64,000 bases of DNA. Origin: Symsagittifera roscoffensis. Taxonomy: Eukaryota > Xenacoelomorpha > Acoela > Convolutidae. Position 1 is the first letter of the stretch. The number at the start of each line of letters is the position of its first letter. The stretch spans positions 16,989,613 through 17,053,612 of the forward strand of contig NC_087071.1 in the NCBI RefSeq assembly GCF_963678635.1, written 5' to 3'. A program made the position numbers and the translations under genes. Positions 20,377 to 30,218 of this stretch are shown here, piece by piece. The notes beneath the pieces were generated by a model. The model did no database searches. It worked only from the letters and a program-made list of their open reading frames with translations, and was not told where the DNA came from.

Positions 20377-22012
20377 CAGCCTCTTCAAAATGATCCTTCA
20401 ATAAGTTTTGCCAGGATCTCTTCAGCTGGTTCGCCAATTCTATCTTGTTAACCTCAGCCTTCTGCTGTGTGGCCCAACTGTGTCGTTTGCGGGCTACTCC
20501 ACTGTTCAATTTCTTCAAGCAGTCTTCCATTTCTTTCAATGTCCCAAGGGCTATCCACCATGGTCGGGAGGTATTTCTGGTTTTATTCTTCTCAAGAGGA
20601 TCGCTGGTCACTTGTTTCCCAATAGCCTGATGTTCACTTGAGACCCATTCTTTGCCGACGTCTACCTCCCAGGTCTGTTCGCTCGTCGAACCTCGCTTCA
20701 TTTTTATTCTCTGAGGTTTGAAATCTTCCTCCGTCACTGAGCTAGTGGGGTTTTCCATTTCTTTTTCTATGTCGAGCAGTTTCCTCGGTTCATAGCTACT
20801 CTTGTAGGCTGCCGTCTTCCATCGCGCCAGAACCATGGGGGCCGTCTCTCTCAAGTCCTTTTCCGAGACCGCGTCAGCTGAAGGACTGCCCAATCCCTCC
20901 ACGTCTCTCTTCCTCTTGCGAGACATCACGTCTTTATTCGGGGGCGTCGTCGTTATCATCACTGATTCAACTTCCTTCTCTCCAACCAACTCTTGCCTCC
21001 CCCCTGCTCGAGCCTTAAGGATATTAGTACTTTTAATCATATTACTAGTTCCCACCTTATCCCCCCTTGTATATTTAATTATTTTATTGTCAGTTTTCTG
21101 TTTCGGAGTAGAGCTGTCTTTACATTTGTCTTCTCTGGTCTTTTTTGATGTTTTCCTCAACTCGACCATCTTGCTCAGCAGTTCTCCCCTAGCTTTCTCC
21201 TCTAAACCCGTCCCCATCAGGACAGGTTCACCGAACTTCACCACTGTGTCCCACAGTTCCTCTTTAAAATTGTCCAATGTGGTGTCTTCATCCACTTCTC
21301 GATTGAAATCGCTCAAGAATTCTTGCCAAGCATCTTTGTCCAGAGTGCCCAGGAAGGCGTCTCTGTTTCCCTCGAAGGTATTCTTCTCCCTTCTCTCCGC
21401 ACTCAAGAAGATCATCCCCATGTTGGGATTCTCGCTCGTCAATGACATCTCTGGGTCCTTGCGGGGGGATGAGGTCAGAGGTGGCGTGGGGGTATCTGCC
21501 CAGTTTTCTTCACTCAGATCCTTCAACAATTCCTGCGCAGTGAACTCCTCCTCCGCTGGCTTCTGCTCCGGTGTGTTTCCCACCTCCATATCCTCTCCTG
21601 CCTCACTGAGAGTTTCATCCATGCTCTCGTCTCCCGAATCTGCTTCTCTTCTCTCAAGAATCCTCTTGAATCGATCTTCTACGGTGCCACTCCTTTTATC
21701 CCCAGGGGTGTCCACCGAAAGGGGTGATGGTGTCGTTGGATTCGTCCCCTTGTGCTCTGTCAGTGCCACGTACAATGGACCTGCTGCATCCAGCTTTCTT
21801 CCTTCCTGATTCCTTTCCACCTGCTCTAGTCCGTAAGGTGCCCGGTATCTCCTTGTGGCAAACAGCATCTCGTCTGCTTTCAGTGCGATATGCCCTTCAT
21901 TCACTATCATCCTGCCGTCGTCCCATGCTGGCAACTGGTTCTCTAGACTTGCCCGCTCAAGTACTCTCAAGGCATCTCGCACCTCGAATTTCGGGGGCAT
22001 CGACCCTCTCAT
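20285..22012 (-). CDS. Module frame 3 of element A, unknown function
   Basis: 575 residues from the ATG at 22012. Low-complexity, highly charged, with acidic Ser/Glu-rich stretches (residues 120-190) and Lys/Arg clusters (residues 280-380); it may be disordered. It overlaps the previous frame by 56 nt, just after a run of eight A on the sense strand (sense CCAAAAAAAATGAG). The shift is +1, so either a homopolymer indel broke a once continuous protein, or this is a real separate start. No domain recognised. Absent from B because of the 3.4 kb deletion. Confidence 0.5.
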   Translation of the reverse strand: MRGSMPPKFEVRDALRVLERASLENQLPAWDDGRMIVNEGHIALKADEMLFATRRYRAPYGLEQVERNQEGRKLDAAGPLYVALTEHKGTNPTTPSPLSVDTPGDKRSGTVEDRFKRILERREADSGDESMDETLSEAGEDMEVGNTPEQKPAEEEFTAQELLKDLSEENWADTPTPPLTSSPRKDPEMSLTSENPNMGMIFLSAERREKNTFEGNRDAFLGTLDKDAWQEFLSDFNREVDEDTTLDNFKEELWDTVVKFGEPVLMGTGLEEKARGELLSKMVELRKTSKKTREDKCKDSSTPKQKTDNKIIKYTRGDKVGTSNMIKSTNILKARAGGRQELVGEKEVESVMITTTPPNKDVMSRKRKRDVEGLGSPSADAVSEKDLRETAPMVLARWKTAAYKSSYEPRKLLDIEKEMENPTSSVTEEDFKPQRIKMKRGSTSEQTWEVDVGKEWVSSEHQAIGKQVTSDPLEKNKTRNTSRPWWIALGTLKEMEDCLKKLNSGVARKRHSWATQQKAEVNKIELANQLKRSWQNLLKDHFEEADGESLYQDCRTTDVRVEPVGDRAGDTDFVR

Positions 22013-22472
22013 TTTTTTTGGCTTGAGTTGTCCATGAATTTATCTTCGCATCGCTAGAATGGAAATAAATCGCTGCAGTGTAGCCGATGAAGAGCGGATC
22101 CCAGCCGTCGGTAAACTCCTTCTGCCGTTCTTCAGTTGTGGTTCTCGCGTAAGGGGACGGGACTACCAGGGAACTGTTCATCCCCAGGGTCATTCTCCTC
22201 ACTATGGGGAACTCAGGAATGCTCGCTGGCAGGACCTCTTTCTCCAATATCGCCTCTAGCTCCTTTTTCACTAGCTCGAAGCTTTTCGTCCATGCAGGAA
22301 CTCTCAAGATTTCTCGCCCATTGGCTGTCAAGGGATTCAAGTTCCAGAACTTGGGGTAAGTTTCGATGGGGCCCTCGCGCTTGCCTCCCATCCGGCATTG
22401 CAGTTGTCCTCGGAAACTGTACACGATCAACTCCGGATCCTTCACCTTTCCAAAGAGCACCGTGTTGCTCAT
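21957..22472 (-). CDS. Module frame 2 of element A, unknown function
   Basis: 171 residues if started at the ATG at 22472, which overlaps the stop of the preceding frame as ATGA. This start-stop overlap is typical of coupled termination and reinitiation. The protein has mixed alpha/beta character with a strand-rich beginning (Thr-Val-Leu-Phe-Gly-Lys, then Leu-Ile-Val-Tyr-Ser-Phe). It ends in an A-rich segment where the reading moves to the next frame. Not recognised. Alternatively it is the continuation of protein 1 or protein 3 after frameshift mutations. Confidence 0.5.
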   Translation of the reverse strand: MSNTVLFGKVKDPELIVYSFRGQLQCRMGGKREGPIETYPKFWNLNPLTANGREILRVPAWTKSFELVKKELEAILEKEVLPASIPEFPIVRRMTLGMNSSLVVPSPYARTTTEERQKEFTDGWDPLFIGYTAAIYFHSSDAKINSWTTQAKKNERVDAPEIRGARCLEST

Positions 22473-25400
22473 ATCTGTGCCCTTAGCACCTCTTGCTGAC
22501 ACCAGTTAATTGTCGTTCCATCTAATACGCTTATGAGGCTCACGTGGGTCACAGAGTATCGATAAGCTGTCACCAGAGGGTCTGGGAACGCAAACGTGAC
22601 GGCCGGTCCATAGATACAGGTCACGACCTCCCCCAGCCCCCGGATCATCCCCATGGGGTCCGATCTCATGGCCAGGCATAGGTCCGTCAATAGGGGCATG
22701 CCTGCATTCACTCTTCTCCATTCTTCTCTTGTCTTCGGGCTCTTTTCTTCACCAGTCAGGTGCCTGTTTTGCATCAGTAGGTACTGTACCAGCAGCGTCT
22801 TTAGTCCTGCCGCACACTTGTACGAGTAGGTCTCAATACTCGAGTGTGTTCTTCCCATTGACAGGGGCTCCCCGTACCTCATCAATCGGTGAAATGACGC
22901 CAGCTCACCGTGGGTCAGAAGCACTAACGTCAAGTACCCGTCTATTCTGAGGGTATCCACGCCACGACTGAACATGTATGCTGGGCCCATATTAAACAGG
23001 TACCTCGGGTAAACCAGGTACAGCGCCAGCAACAGACTGATAAGCATGTTCAATACCTCCTGTATGAATGCTTTGAAGATAGTCTCCTTCGCACTGTACA
23101 CCTCGGTCAGGAACTCTTTTCCCCAACAAGGACTCAAGAACTCGAGAATCTCATGATCCCTCCTCGTCCTTAGCTCACCTCTCGCGTGCTCCCTCCAGAA
23201 CCCTCCAATCGTGACCTCATTGGCTGCTGTGACGAACCTGCCAACCGTCATCTCCCTCTTCTCAGCTATTCCCAGTTGCTCCTCAAGGAAATCCCAGATC
23301 TGCTTCACCAGAAGCGGCGCATCTTCTCTTGTTTTCTCCGTGGCGTTTTCCAGTCGTGGTGTCAAGAAGGGCCACTTGCCTCCCTCTTGTGCCAACCGAT
23401 GCACCATCGACTCTAGTTGCTTCTCCGATGCGGCCACGTTCTTCCTTTCGTTGTTCGGCCCTCTAGATCTGCTGGTTGAGCTCGTGATGGTCAATTCCAT
23501 GTCCCGAAACCACAGACTAGCCGTCAGGTGAGCCACCACTGGATGATCGTCCCTTATAATCGGGCTGAGCTTGAGTTGCCTGGCGAAGTTGGATATCTCC
23601 AACAAGAGGACCTCGTCTAGTACGATGAGGATGTCGGCCAACTCGTAAAAGCCTCTCAACGCATGGGAGACATCCGCCCATGCCACCGCGAGTTCTGATC
23701 TGCGCAGTCTCAAGTTCGTCGGTTCCAATTCTCGGTTAGGAGCTGCCATCAGGACACGCCACCCATTCCCCTCTGCGATCAAGATCAAGATCGCGTACAC
23801 AAATTGCAGAGCGAGCGGCATGCTCGAGTACCCGGTGGACGTTGTGAACGCCACTTTTGTCTTGGAGCCGAATCTTGAGGCAACATTCTCTTGTATTTCA
23901 TTTATGGCCGCAAATAAGGTCTGGATGGCCTCCCAGATCCTCTTTGGCGTGGGCTCACCACCCTTGAGCTGCTCAAGAAATCCCGTTGCATGCAGATGAT
24001 CGTTCATCCCTGCAAACAGTAGTAACTCAGGTTCGCAGGGCATTTCTGACTTCATTGCCACCACCAGGGTCAACATCTGGTTTAGCTCCGCTCCCGGCAA
24101 GGCATATATCAGGGTCTCTGGCCAAAACAACTTGGGAGACGTTCCTTCAAAATCTGATCCTGCTACGATAACCACCCTTGCTGCAGCTGGATCTGCTCTG
24201 TCGTAAACTGCCAAGGTTTTGGCCAGCTGCGTCTGCCCGCAGGGTTTCCCATATCGGGGGTCGTTGGCTAGTCTTGTGCCTTCATATGCGGCGTCTGGTA
24301 ACTCCATTTCTCTCGGGTCCATCAGTTTGTCTACCACTCTCAATTGTGCTGGAGTGGCCACTCTAATTCTGGCAATGCTGGTTCGGTGCTTGGGAGGCTC
24401 CACCACCAATCCCGGGCTCCCTAATGACTTGAGAGGTCTGTAATTAATCGGTCCCATCACCGATTTTGTGGGAATTCCAGTCAGATCCGCCGTCTCCATC
24501 AACTTCGCTCTCGAGAAATGTGTTTCATGAGCCTTCAACCAGTCCACGCACTGGTGTCTCCCCAAGTCTTCGTGTGACACCTGTTCAAGACCCAAAGCTC
24601 TCGCTAGCTCCTTGACCTTCTCCTCATATTTCGACCTGCTGGTCTCCAGTGGCTTCTCTGACCTCTTCTTCTCCGCAACCACCACTGAGGATATTATCGA
24701 CCCTTGAGGAGTTGCTGATATCGCTTCATCAGCTTCGATGGGTGTGGTGCTCGGTAACTTGGTCCGGCTGTTCCTCGAACTGTCTCTAGAATCGGCTCTC
24801 TCGCCTAAGCGACTGGACAAAGACCTCGGGTTGAAGAAGGGTGGGTTTGGAGGTGGTCCGAACGTGACCTGTGCTGTCTCCAGCAATTCTGCCTCTAGCG
24901 CACATATGTGTCTTTGGAAGACGTTGTTCAACCACTCCACCCTTCTGGGCCTATCAAAGAGAATGCCATCCGCAGATGCATCGTCAGGGAAAGAGGATAG
25001 CTCCATTTGTTCAGCCACTTCCAGTAGCCTAAGGGGAAGGACACTCCTTTGATGTATCTTCCTGATTGCTTCGTTCAGGCCTCGCACTTTTGTGTTCATC
25101 TCCACTGCATGTTGATCCGCTCCCATGTTGTAGGGAACAGTACATACCGTGAGAATGGCCGGATCCATTTGGATCCGTATTTCCTCGAGAATGCAGCTCA
25201 TCTTTTCGTGCAGCCTTGTCACCTTCCTCGCTTCCCCCCTGGACACATCATTCGTCCCGACCATCAGGGTGACCGTGTATGCACTCACCATCCCTAACAT
25301 CTCAAGTGTCGCTAACATCTGCGGCGTTGCGGCTCCGGCGAAGCTCAAGATTCCCGTTTGCCAATGGGACTGGATCCGGGTCAGCACCCGCAGCAAGCTG

Positions 25401-26626
25401 TCCCCAATGATCAAGTGAACCACGCCTTCAGGCACTCGCGGATGCGTGAAGTACTCCACCCAAGTCGCGTCGTGGAAGCAATCTCTCCTCTCCCTCTGCG
25501 CCGCGTTCCAGTCTATCCGATTGTGCTTGCGATATCTCCCTTCCGTATTCTTCTTGTAGATTGAGATCACCACACTCCTGACAGGTTGCTCCCCCCACGT
25601 CGAGGGTAAGTCTGCTCTTGCCGAACCCTCGCGACTCCTCAGCTGTAGCCGCTCGTGCAACCCTTTCAATCGTGACGAGCTGCCACTCACCTGACTACTA
25701 CCCGGGGTCGAACTCGGCGTATATCCAGGCAGCGCGACGTCCATCAATGGTCGTATTACTTGAGTCTCCATGCCGCGCAGGGAGGACGCTGATTCGGGTG
25801 GTATCCATACCTCCAGCCCCTCGTTCATAAGTTCCTGAGCCGCACGATCGAGGTTGAATCGTCCCTTCGACCTGGGAGCTTCATCTACCTCCATGCGTGA
25901 CTCTGGCCTTGAGACAGTCACTACCCGTTCTTTGGGCCTAGCCCCTTTCTGCATATCGAGCTCGCGTTGTTGTCGCTGGATCCTCTCAAGCTTTGCCTGA
26001 TCTCTCTCGAGAGCCTGCTTCAGCTGCTCACAATTCGCGGCATTCTCCCGCACCCTTTCTGCCTGTAGCCGTTCAGCTCTCATCATGTCCAGTTCTCTCC
26101 GCGTTTGGTCCCTCTCAAGCACCGCTTGATCCCGGTCGAGGTTCGCCTTGTTTCTTTCCCGCTGGGTTCTCTCGAGTTCTCTCTTCATGGCACTGACGTC
26201 CGGATAAGCTTCCCCCGTCTGCTGTGCCCGTGTCATCGATGGTACTTTACTCGTACTCTGGCTCGTGGACCTGACTGATGGTCTGACCGGCAGTGGGAAT
26301 TCCCCCGCGCCATACTCCGTATTGTTGTTCAGGCCAGGGTTCCTCGCCAAATCGAACCCCCTTATCGCTCCATCCACGTTCCAGGACAGCCATCTGGTTT
26401 GTTCTTGATTGGACACTCCATCAGTGGTGTAGCCTACCATCAAAACCGCCTCCGTCGCAGACTCCCGACATTCGCCCTGTTCCTCCAATTGGAGGATGGC
26501 ATTCAGCATCACTGCCATTCTCTCGTCCACTTGAGTATAATCCAGGTCCCTCAGCCGCCTGTACAATTCGTCAAGTGTGGGCTTTTTCAGAGCCGATGGC
26601 ATGGACTTCCAGAATCGATCTGCCAT
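22469..26626 (-). CDS. Module protein 1 of element A: coiled coil plus two SGNH-like domains
   Basis: 1385 residues from the ATG at 26626; the same Met-Ala-Asp-Arg-Phe-Trp begins the B homologue, which supports this start although the frame is open 16 codons further. A predicted coiled coil lies at about residues 145-230, full of Arg-Asp-Gln repeats. The first SGNH-like domain spans about 400-590: Ile-Ile-Gly-Asp-Ser (block I, Ser about 410), Ser-Phe-Ala-Gly-Ala (block II), Gly-Thr-Asn-Asp (block III), and Asp-Gly-Ile-Leu (block V, where His is expected). A second, more divergent SGNH-like domain spans about 815-1020 with Val-Ala-Gly-Ser-Asp and Ala-Gly-Met-Asn-Asp-His. A hydrophobic stretch near 1190-1210 could be a membrane segment. 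SGNH enzymes are esterases or lipases; the substrate is unknown. Confidence 0.7.
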   Translation of the reverse strand: MADRFWKSMPSALKKPTLDELYRRLRDLDYTQVDERMAVMLNAILQLEEQGECRESATEAVLMVGYTTDGVSNQEQTRWLSWNVDGAIRGFDLARNPGLNNNTEYGAGEFPLPVRPSVRSTSQSTSKVPSMTRAQQTGEAYPDVSAMKRELERTQRERNKANLDRDQAVLERDQTRRELDMMRAERLQAERVRENAANCEQLKQALERDQAKLERIQRQQRELDMQKGARPKERVVTVSRPESRMEVDEAPRSKGRFNLDRAAQELMNEGLEVWIPPESASSLRGMETQVIRPLMDVALPGYTPSSTPGSSQVSGSSSRLKGLHERLQLRSREGSARADLPSTWGEQPVRSVVISIYKKNTEGRYRKHNRIDWNAAQRERRDCFHDATWVEYFTHPRVPEGVVHLIIGDSLLRVLTRIQSHWQTGILSFAGAATPQMLATLEMLGMVSAYTVTLMVGTNDVSRGEARKVTRLHEKMSCILEEIRIQMDPAILTVCTVPYNMGADQHAVEMNTKVRGLNEAIRKIHQRSVLPLRLLEVAEQMELSSFPDDASADGILFDRPRRVEWLNNVFQRHICALEAELLETAQVTFGPPPNPPFFNPRSLSSRLGERADSRDSSRNSRTKLPSTTPIEADEAISATPQGSIISSVVVAEKKRSEKPLETSRSKYEEKVKELARALGLEQVSHEDLGRHQCVDWLKAHETHFSRAKLMETADLTGIPTKSVMGPINYRPLKSLGSPGLVVEPPKHRTSIARIRVATPAQLRVVDKLMDPREMELPDAAYEGTRLANDPRYGKPCGQTQLAKTLAVYDRADPAAARVVIVAGSDFEGTSPKLFWPETLIYALPGAELNQMLTLVVAMKSEMPCEPELLLFAGMNDHLHATGFLEQLKGGEPTPKRIWEAIQTLFAAINEIQENVASRFGSKTKVAFTTSTGYSSMPLALQFVYAILILIAEGNGWRVLMAAPNRELEPTNLRLRRSELAVAWADVSHALRGFYELADILIVLDEVLLLEISNFARQLKLSPIIRDDHPVVAHLTASLWFRDMELTITSSTSRSRGPNNERKNVAASEKQLESMVHRLAQEGGKWPFLTPRLENATEKTREDAPLLVKQIWDFLEEQLGIAEKREMTVGRFVTAANEVTIGGFWREHARGELRTRRDHEILEFLSPCWGKEFLTEVYSAKETIFKAFIQEVLNMLISLLLALYLVYPRYLFNMGPAYMFSRGVDTLRIDGYLTLVLLTHGELASFHRLMRYGEPLSMGRTHSSIETYSYKCAAGLKTLLVQYLLMQNRHLTGEEKSPKTREEWRRVNAGMPLLTDLCLAMRSDPMGMIRGLGEVVTCIYGPAVTFAFPDPLVTAYRYSVTHVSLISVLDGTTINWCQQEVLRAQI

Positions 26627-27098
26627 TTCTGTGATTTCAATTGGGTCCTTGAGTATTAGCAACTTGAGTTTCACCTGAGCAACTTGAGTTTCACCTGAGC
26701 AACTTGAGTTTTACCTGGGCAACTTGAGTATGAGCAGCTTGAGTTTTCTTTTTGAGATATCGTTTTCTTCCTTCAATTGAATATAGATGAGTAGTCAACG
26801 TGAGTTCAACAAATCAATCTGAAAATAACACCCGATTTTTTAGACTGACAAGCTCTGTCCCTAACCAGAAAACCCCATTACTTTTATGATTAAAAACCCT
26901 CTCCTTTTCGCCCTACTAAAATAGTTCAATTGAAATTTTCTAAAAACATGCAGATACATTTTATGTTTTAGCACCATCAATCATTTAAAATAATAATTGT
27001 CATGCCAATCACCCCTTAGATCCCTTACCTGTTTTGTACCCCAGTACCTAGCCCAAGGCTCCTCCCTCACACCCGACTCGATACCCCGTATACCCGAC
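26627..27098 (-). other. Spacer between pol and the module in element A
   Basis: About 470 bp with no ORF. It includes a 20-bp tandem array (26658-26745) and AT-rich sequence similar to the B spacer (for example 'catgcagat(a/t)cattttatgttttagcaccatcaat' split into conserved blocks). Could hold signals for a module mRNA. Confidence 0.5.
26658..26745 (-). repeat. 20-bp tandem repeat, four units, before module start
   Basis: Plus-strand unit agcaacttgagtttcacctg at 26658, 26678, 26698 and 26718, the last diverged. On the sense strand each unit contains CAGGTGAA or CAGGTAAA, which look like 5' splice sites. It lies just upstream of the module start codon. Confidence 0.8.
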
Positions 27099-30000
27099 TC
27101 AGGCGATGCTCAAGTAGTACTTCTTATGAAGATACACCACTATCTCAGTTTCTGCAAAGACCACATGTAGGATAGCGTACAATTCCCTTGGGCTCAGTTT
27201 GCCCCTGTTTGGGTCATACACCGGCATTGAGACCCCTGTTATCTCTCTTTCAATCATGAAGTCTCGTAGTCTTGTCAGTGCCAACATTACGTGTTCGGGA
27301 TCAATCGTGTTCCTGTCATTGACCCTCGTCACTAGGAAGCACAGGTATTTCCCTGGGACTTGTGCTACTGATGGTGGGAGCGCTGCCATCCCTCCCAGTC
27401 CTGGTCTCTGTCTGAACAGAAACTCTACGTTCTGGTATTCTCTCTTGAAGTCAGCTTCCAGTCTTGATTTGAAACTCATGTCTGCCGTGATGCAGATCGC
27501 GCTCGTTCTGTTTGACAGGATGAAGTCACTATCTGTTATCATGATGTTTTCCGAGTACTGATTGGGTATTTCAAACTTCGTTTTGAAATTCCGGCCTATG
27601 TTAGGCTCTGGCTCTTGTTCTTCCAGCTCCAATTCGCTGGTTTTTCTCACTTCCTTGAGCTTCTTTATCATCAAATTTTCGGTGTGGGTAAGTCCTACCC
27701 CCACTCCCCGGACAAAAATATTTATCGATGTCCCCGTCGATGTTGTCGGGTCTAAATTGTCCGGTGGAATGTCCAGCGGCCTGTCTGTCGCCGCCCAGCC
27801 GAAGAGAGGGTTTTTTGACTTCATGTGTTTTTCCGTTGACACGTCGACTTGCTGGATACTCTGTCCTCCATGGCCTTCGTCTTTGACGTCGCGTATCCAC
27901 TCTAGTATCCTCAAGTTCGTGTTCTCCCTCCTCTCTATCTCACTCTGTTCGAGGTCCGTCTCCATTTCTGGTGTCGAGTAATCTTCCTGCGGATAGTGTC
28001 CACCATCATCAATGACCTGCCATTCCTCTTCGGCTTCCAGTTCGCCTGCACTCAGTAGTTCCTCACCCAATTTGTCTGGCTGTATCTTGTCAATCAAGAA
28101 GTCATCCCCGTATCTATTGTACCTCATACCGGTCCGCTTACGATTGCCAGTTCTGATTCCCGGTGGTATTGGTCGATCTGGCTCCATCCACTTCGGCACC
28201 TCATCTTGCTCCGGGTCGTTCCAGTCTTCTTCTGCAAACGATCCTGCTTCAGACTCCACCTCTATCTTTTCATTGTCGTCCAAGCTCAAGTTTTCATTGC
28301 CATCATTTTTCTCTCTGGTGCCCTTTTCATTCACTTCACACGCTGGCTCTACCACCAGGTACTCGAGACCCTCCATGTATTTCGGTAGGCACCAGTCTTC
28401 CGGGGACGGGACGTGAGGCTTCAGATTTTCGTAATGTGCTGCTCGCCCAGTACTCAAGCGGTAGAACCGTCCTTGTTGATGTACTTCCGTTATCATGAAC
28501 GGTCCTCTCCACTTCTTGAGTAGTTTCTTTGTTCCCTTGGGCGGTATGACATTTTGGAAGACCCACACGTACTGGCCCACTTCGTATGGCTTTGTTTGTA
28601 ATATTTTTTCGTCATATTTCTTGCGTTGCCTCATTTGCGCTTGCGCCGTATTCCTCCTGCATAGCTCGTTTAGCTCTTGTTGTCTTTTGATCGCTTCCTT
28701 CACATATGCTTGAGGCGACGTCCTCTTCCCCTCGTATTCCGGGTAGAAGAATGTTAGAGGCATTGCCCTCTCCCTGCCCGTCAACATCATGAAAGGACTG
28801 ATGCCCGTCGTTGAGTGCTGAGTACTATTATAGGCTCCTACTACCTGTGGCAGGTATTTGTCCCAGTCTGTCATGTATCTTGAGCAGTACACCCTTAACA
28901 TGTTGACCAGTGTCCTGTTCTGTCTCTCTACCAACCCATTGGTCTGTGGATGATAGGTCGTCGAGTGCGCTTGAGCAATGTGTGATCTCTTCATCAATTC
29001 TTTTGTCAAGTCCCCCACAAAAGCCTTGCCGTTGTCCGACTGGAAAGTCATTGGGCAACCATACCGCGATATCCAATGCGTTATCAGGTGATCACATGTC
29101 TCCTCTGCCGAGGCTGTCTGGCACGGAACCGCTTCCGCCAACTTGGTGAAGTGATCTATTATAACTAGTATTTGGTTATAACCCGACTCCGTCATGCAGA
29201 TTTTCTGATGGTCTATCTGCACCACTTCATTGAATTCCGAACTCTCGACAGACTTGAGGGGAAACTTCATCTTCCTTGGGTCTTTTACTTGAAGGCATGC
29301 TAGGCAGGCATTCACCCATCTCTCGCAAGCTTTTCTCATTCCCGGCCAGTCAAACCTGTGAAGTATCCTTTGTTGTACTTTATCTATCCCCTGGTGGCCC
29401 ATCTGGTCGTGTGATCTGAAAAGCACCTCCGTTTGGTACAATTGTGGTAGTATGATGAGGTTGTGTTTGTGTAATATCTTTTCCTCATCTCTTCTCTTGC
29501 ACGCTACCACCCCTTCAGCTGTGTGATAAAGTAGGTCTCTCTTTTCTTTGTAGAACTGGCTCAAGATCTTGTAGCTGTCTTCCTCAAGTTCCCCCTTCTC
29601 CTTGACTCCCGAATGGATCCATTTGGAGAGGTTACTTGTCATTTTGTCATTCTTCTGGGCCCTTATTAGGTCAGACAGCCTGTATCTCGCCTTAACGTGC
29701 TCCTTTAGCGCCATGATCTGTCCATTCATCTCACCAGGGTTGTGGATGTCATCGCTCAGTTTCACACATATCATCCTTTTCACGATTTTCATGTCGTCTT
29801 CTGGTACCAGATTCGTTCTGACGTTCGAGTTGCACGACAGTTGCCTGAATGGCTTTCTTGAAACCGCAATTTTCTCAAGTTCTTCACCACCTCGTACCTC
29901 TTGTATGTCCAGATTGTACGTTCCTGAAGATGGATCCGTCTGTAACTCCCTGTCGTGTTGTCTTATCTTCTCTTCCGCCAATATCATGCACAGACTGTCC

Positions 30001-30218
30001 TGGTCTTCACTGCTCTCATCCGAGTCTTTATCCCATTCTTCATGCTCCCCGGACAATTTCCCTTCTCCGGTTTCTTCTTCTTCCATGAACCTGGACCACT
30101 CCCCGGACTCTTGATCTAGTCCCAGGTGTTCAGCCTCCTGTTTGAACGCCACTTTCTTTTTCTTAACCTTGGTCTGTTCCAGAACGTCCTCGGGGATTTT
30201 GTCAACTAGTGACCGCAC
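27099..30218 (-). pseudogene. Element A pol, integrase and macro-like C-terminus
   Basis: Open for 1039 codons. Acidic linker, then integrase with zinc-binding His/Cys module, catalytic Asp in Gln-Ile-Asp-His, Asp in Gln-Ser-Asp-Asn and Glu in Gly-Leu-Val-Glu-Arg, and a Trp-Arg-Gly-Pro-Phe C-terminal motif. About 450 residues after the integrase there is a conserved globular domain (last 140 residues) that looks like a divergent macro domain. This part is intact but cut off from upstream pol: compared with B, roughly 150 nt are missing just upstream near 30.22 kb, with a change of frame. A block of about 930 bp here (28.9-29.83 kb) is almost identical to B. Confidence 0.8.

Noticed and set aside
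17830-26626. Module as an envelope glycoprotein gene
   Set aside because: No signal peptide, furin-like site or fusion peptide is visible; only one hydrophobic stretch (near residue 1200 of protein 1), and the SGNH motifs point elsewhere.
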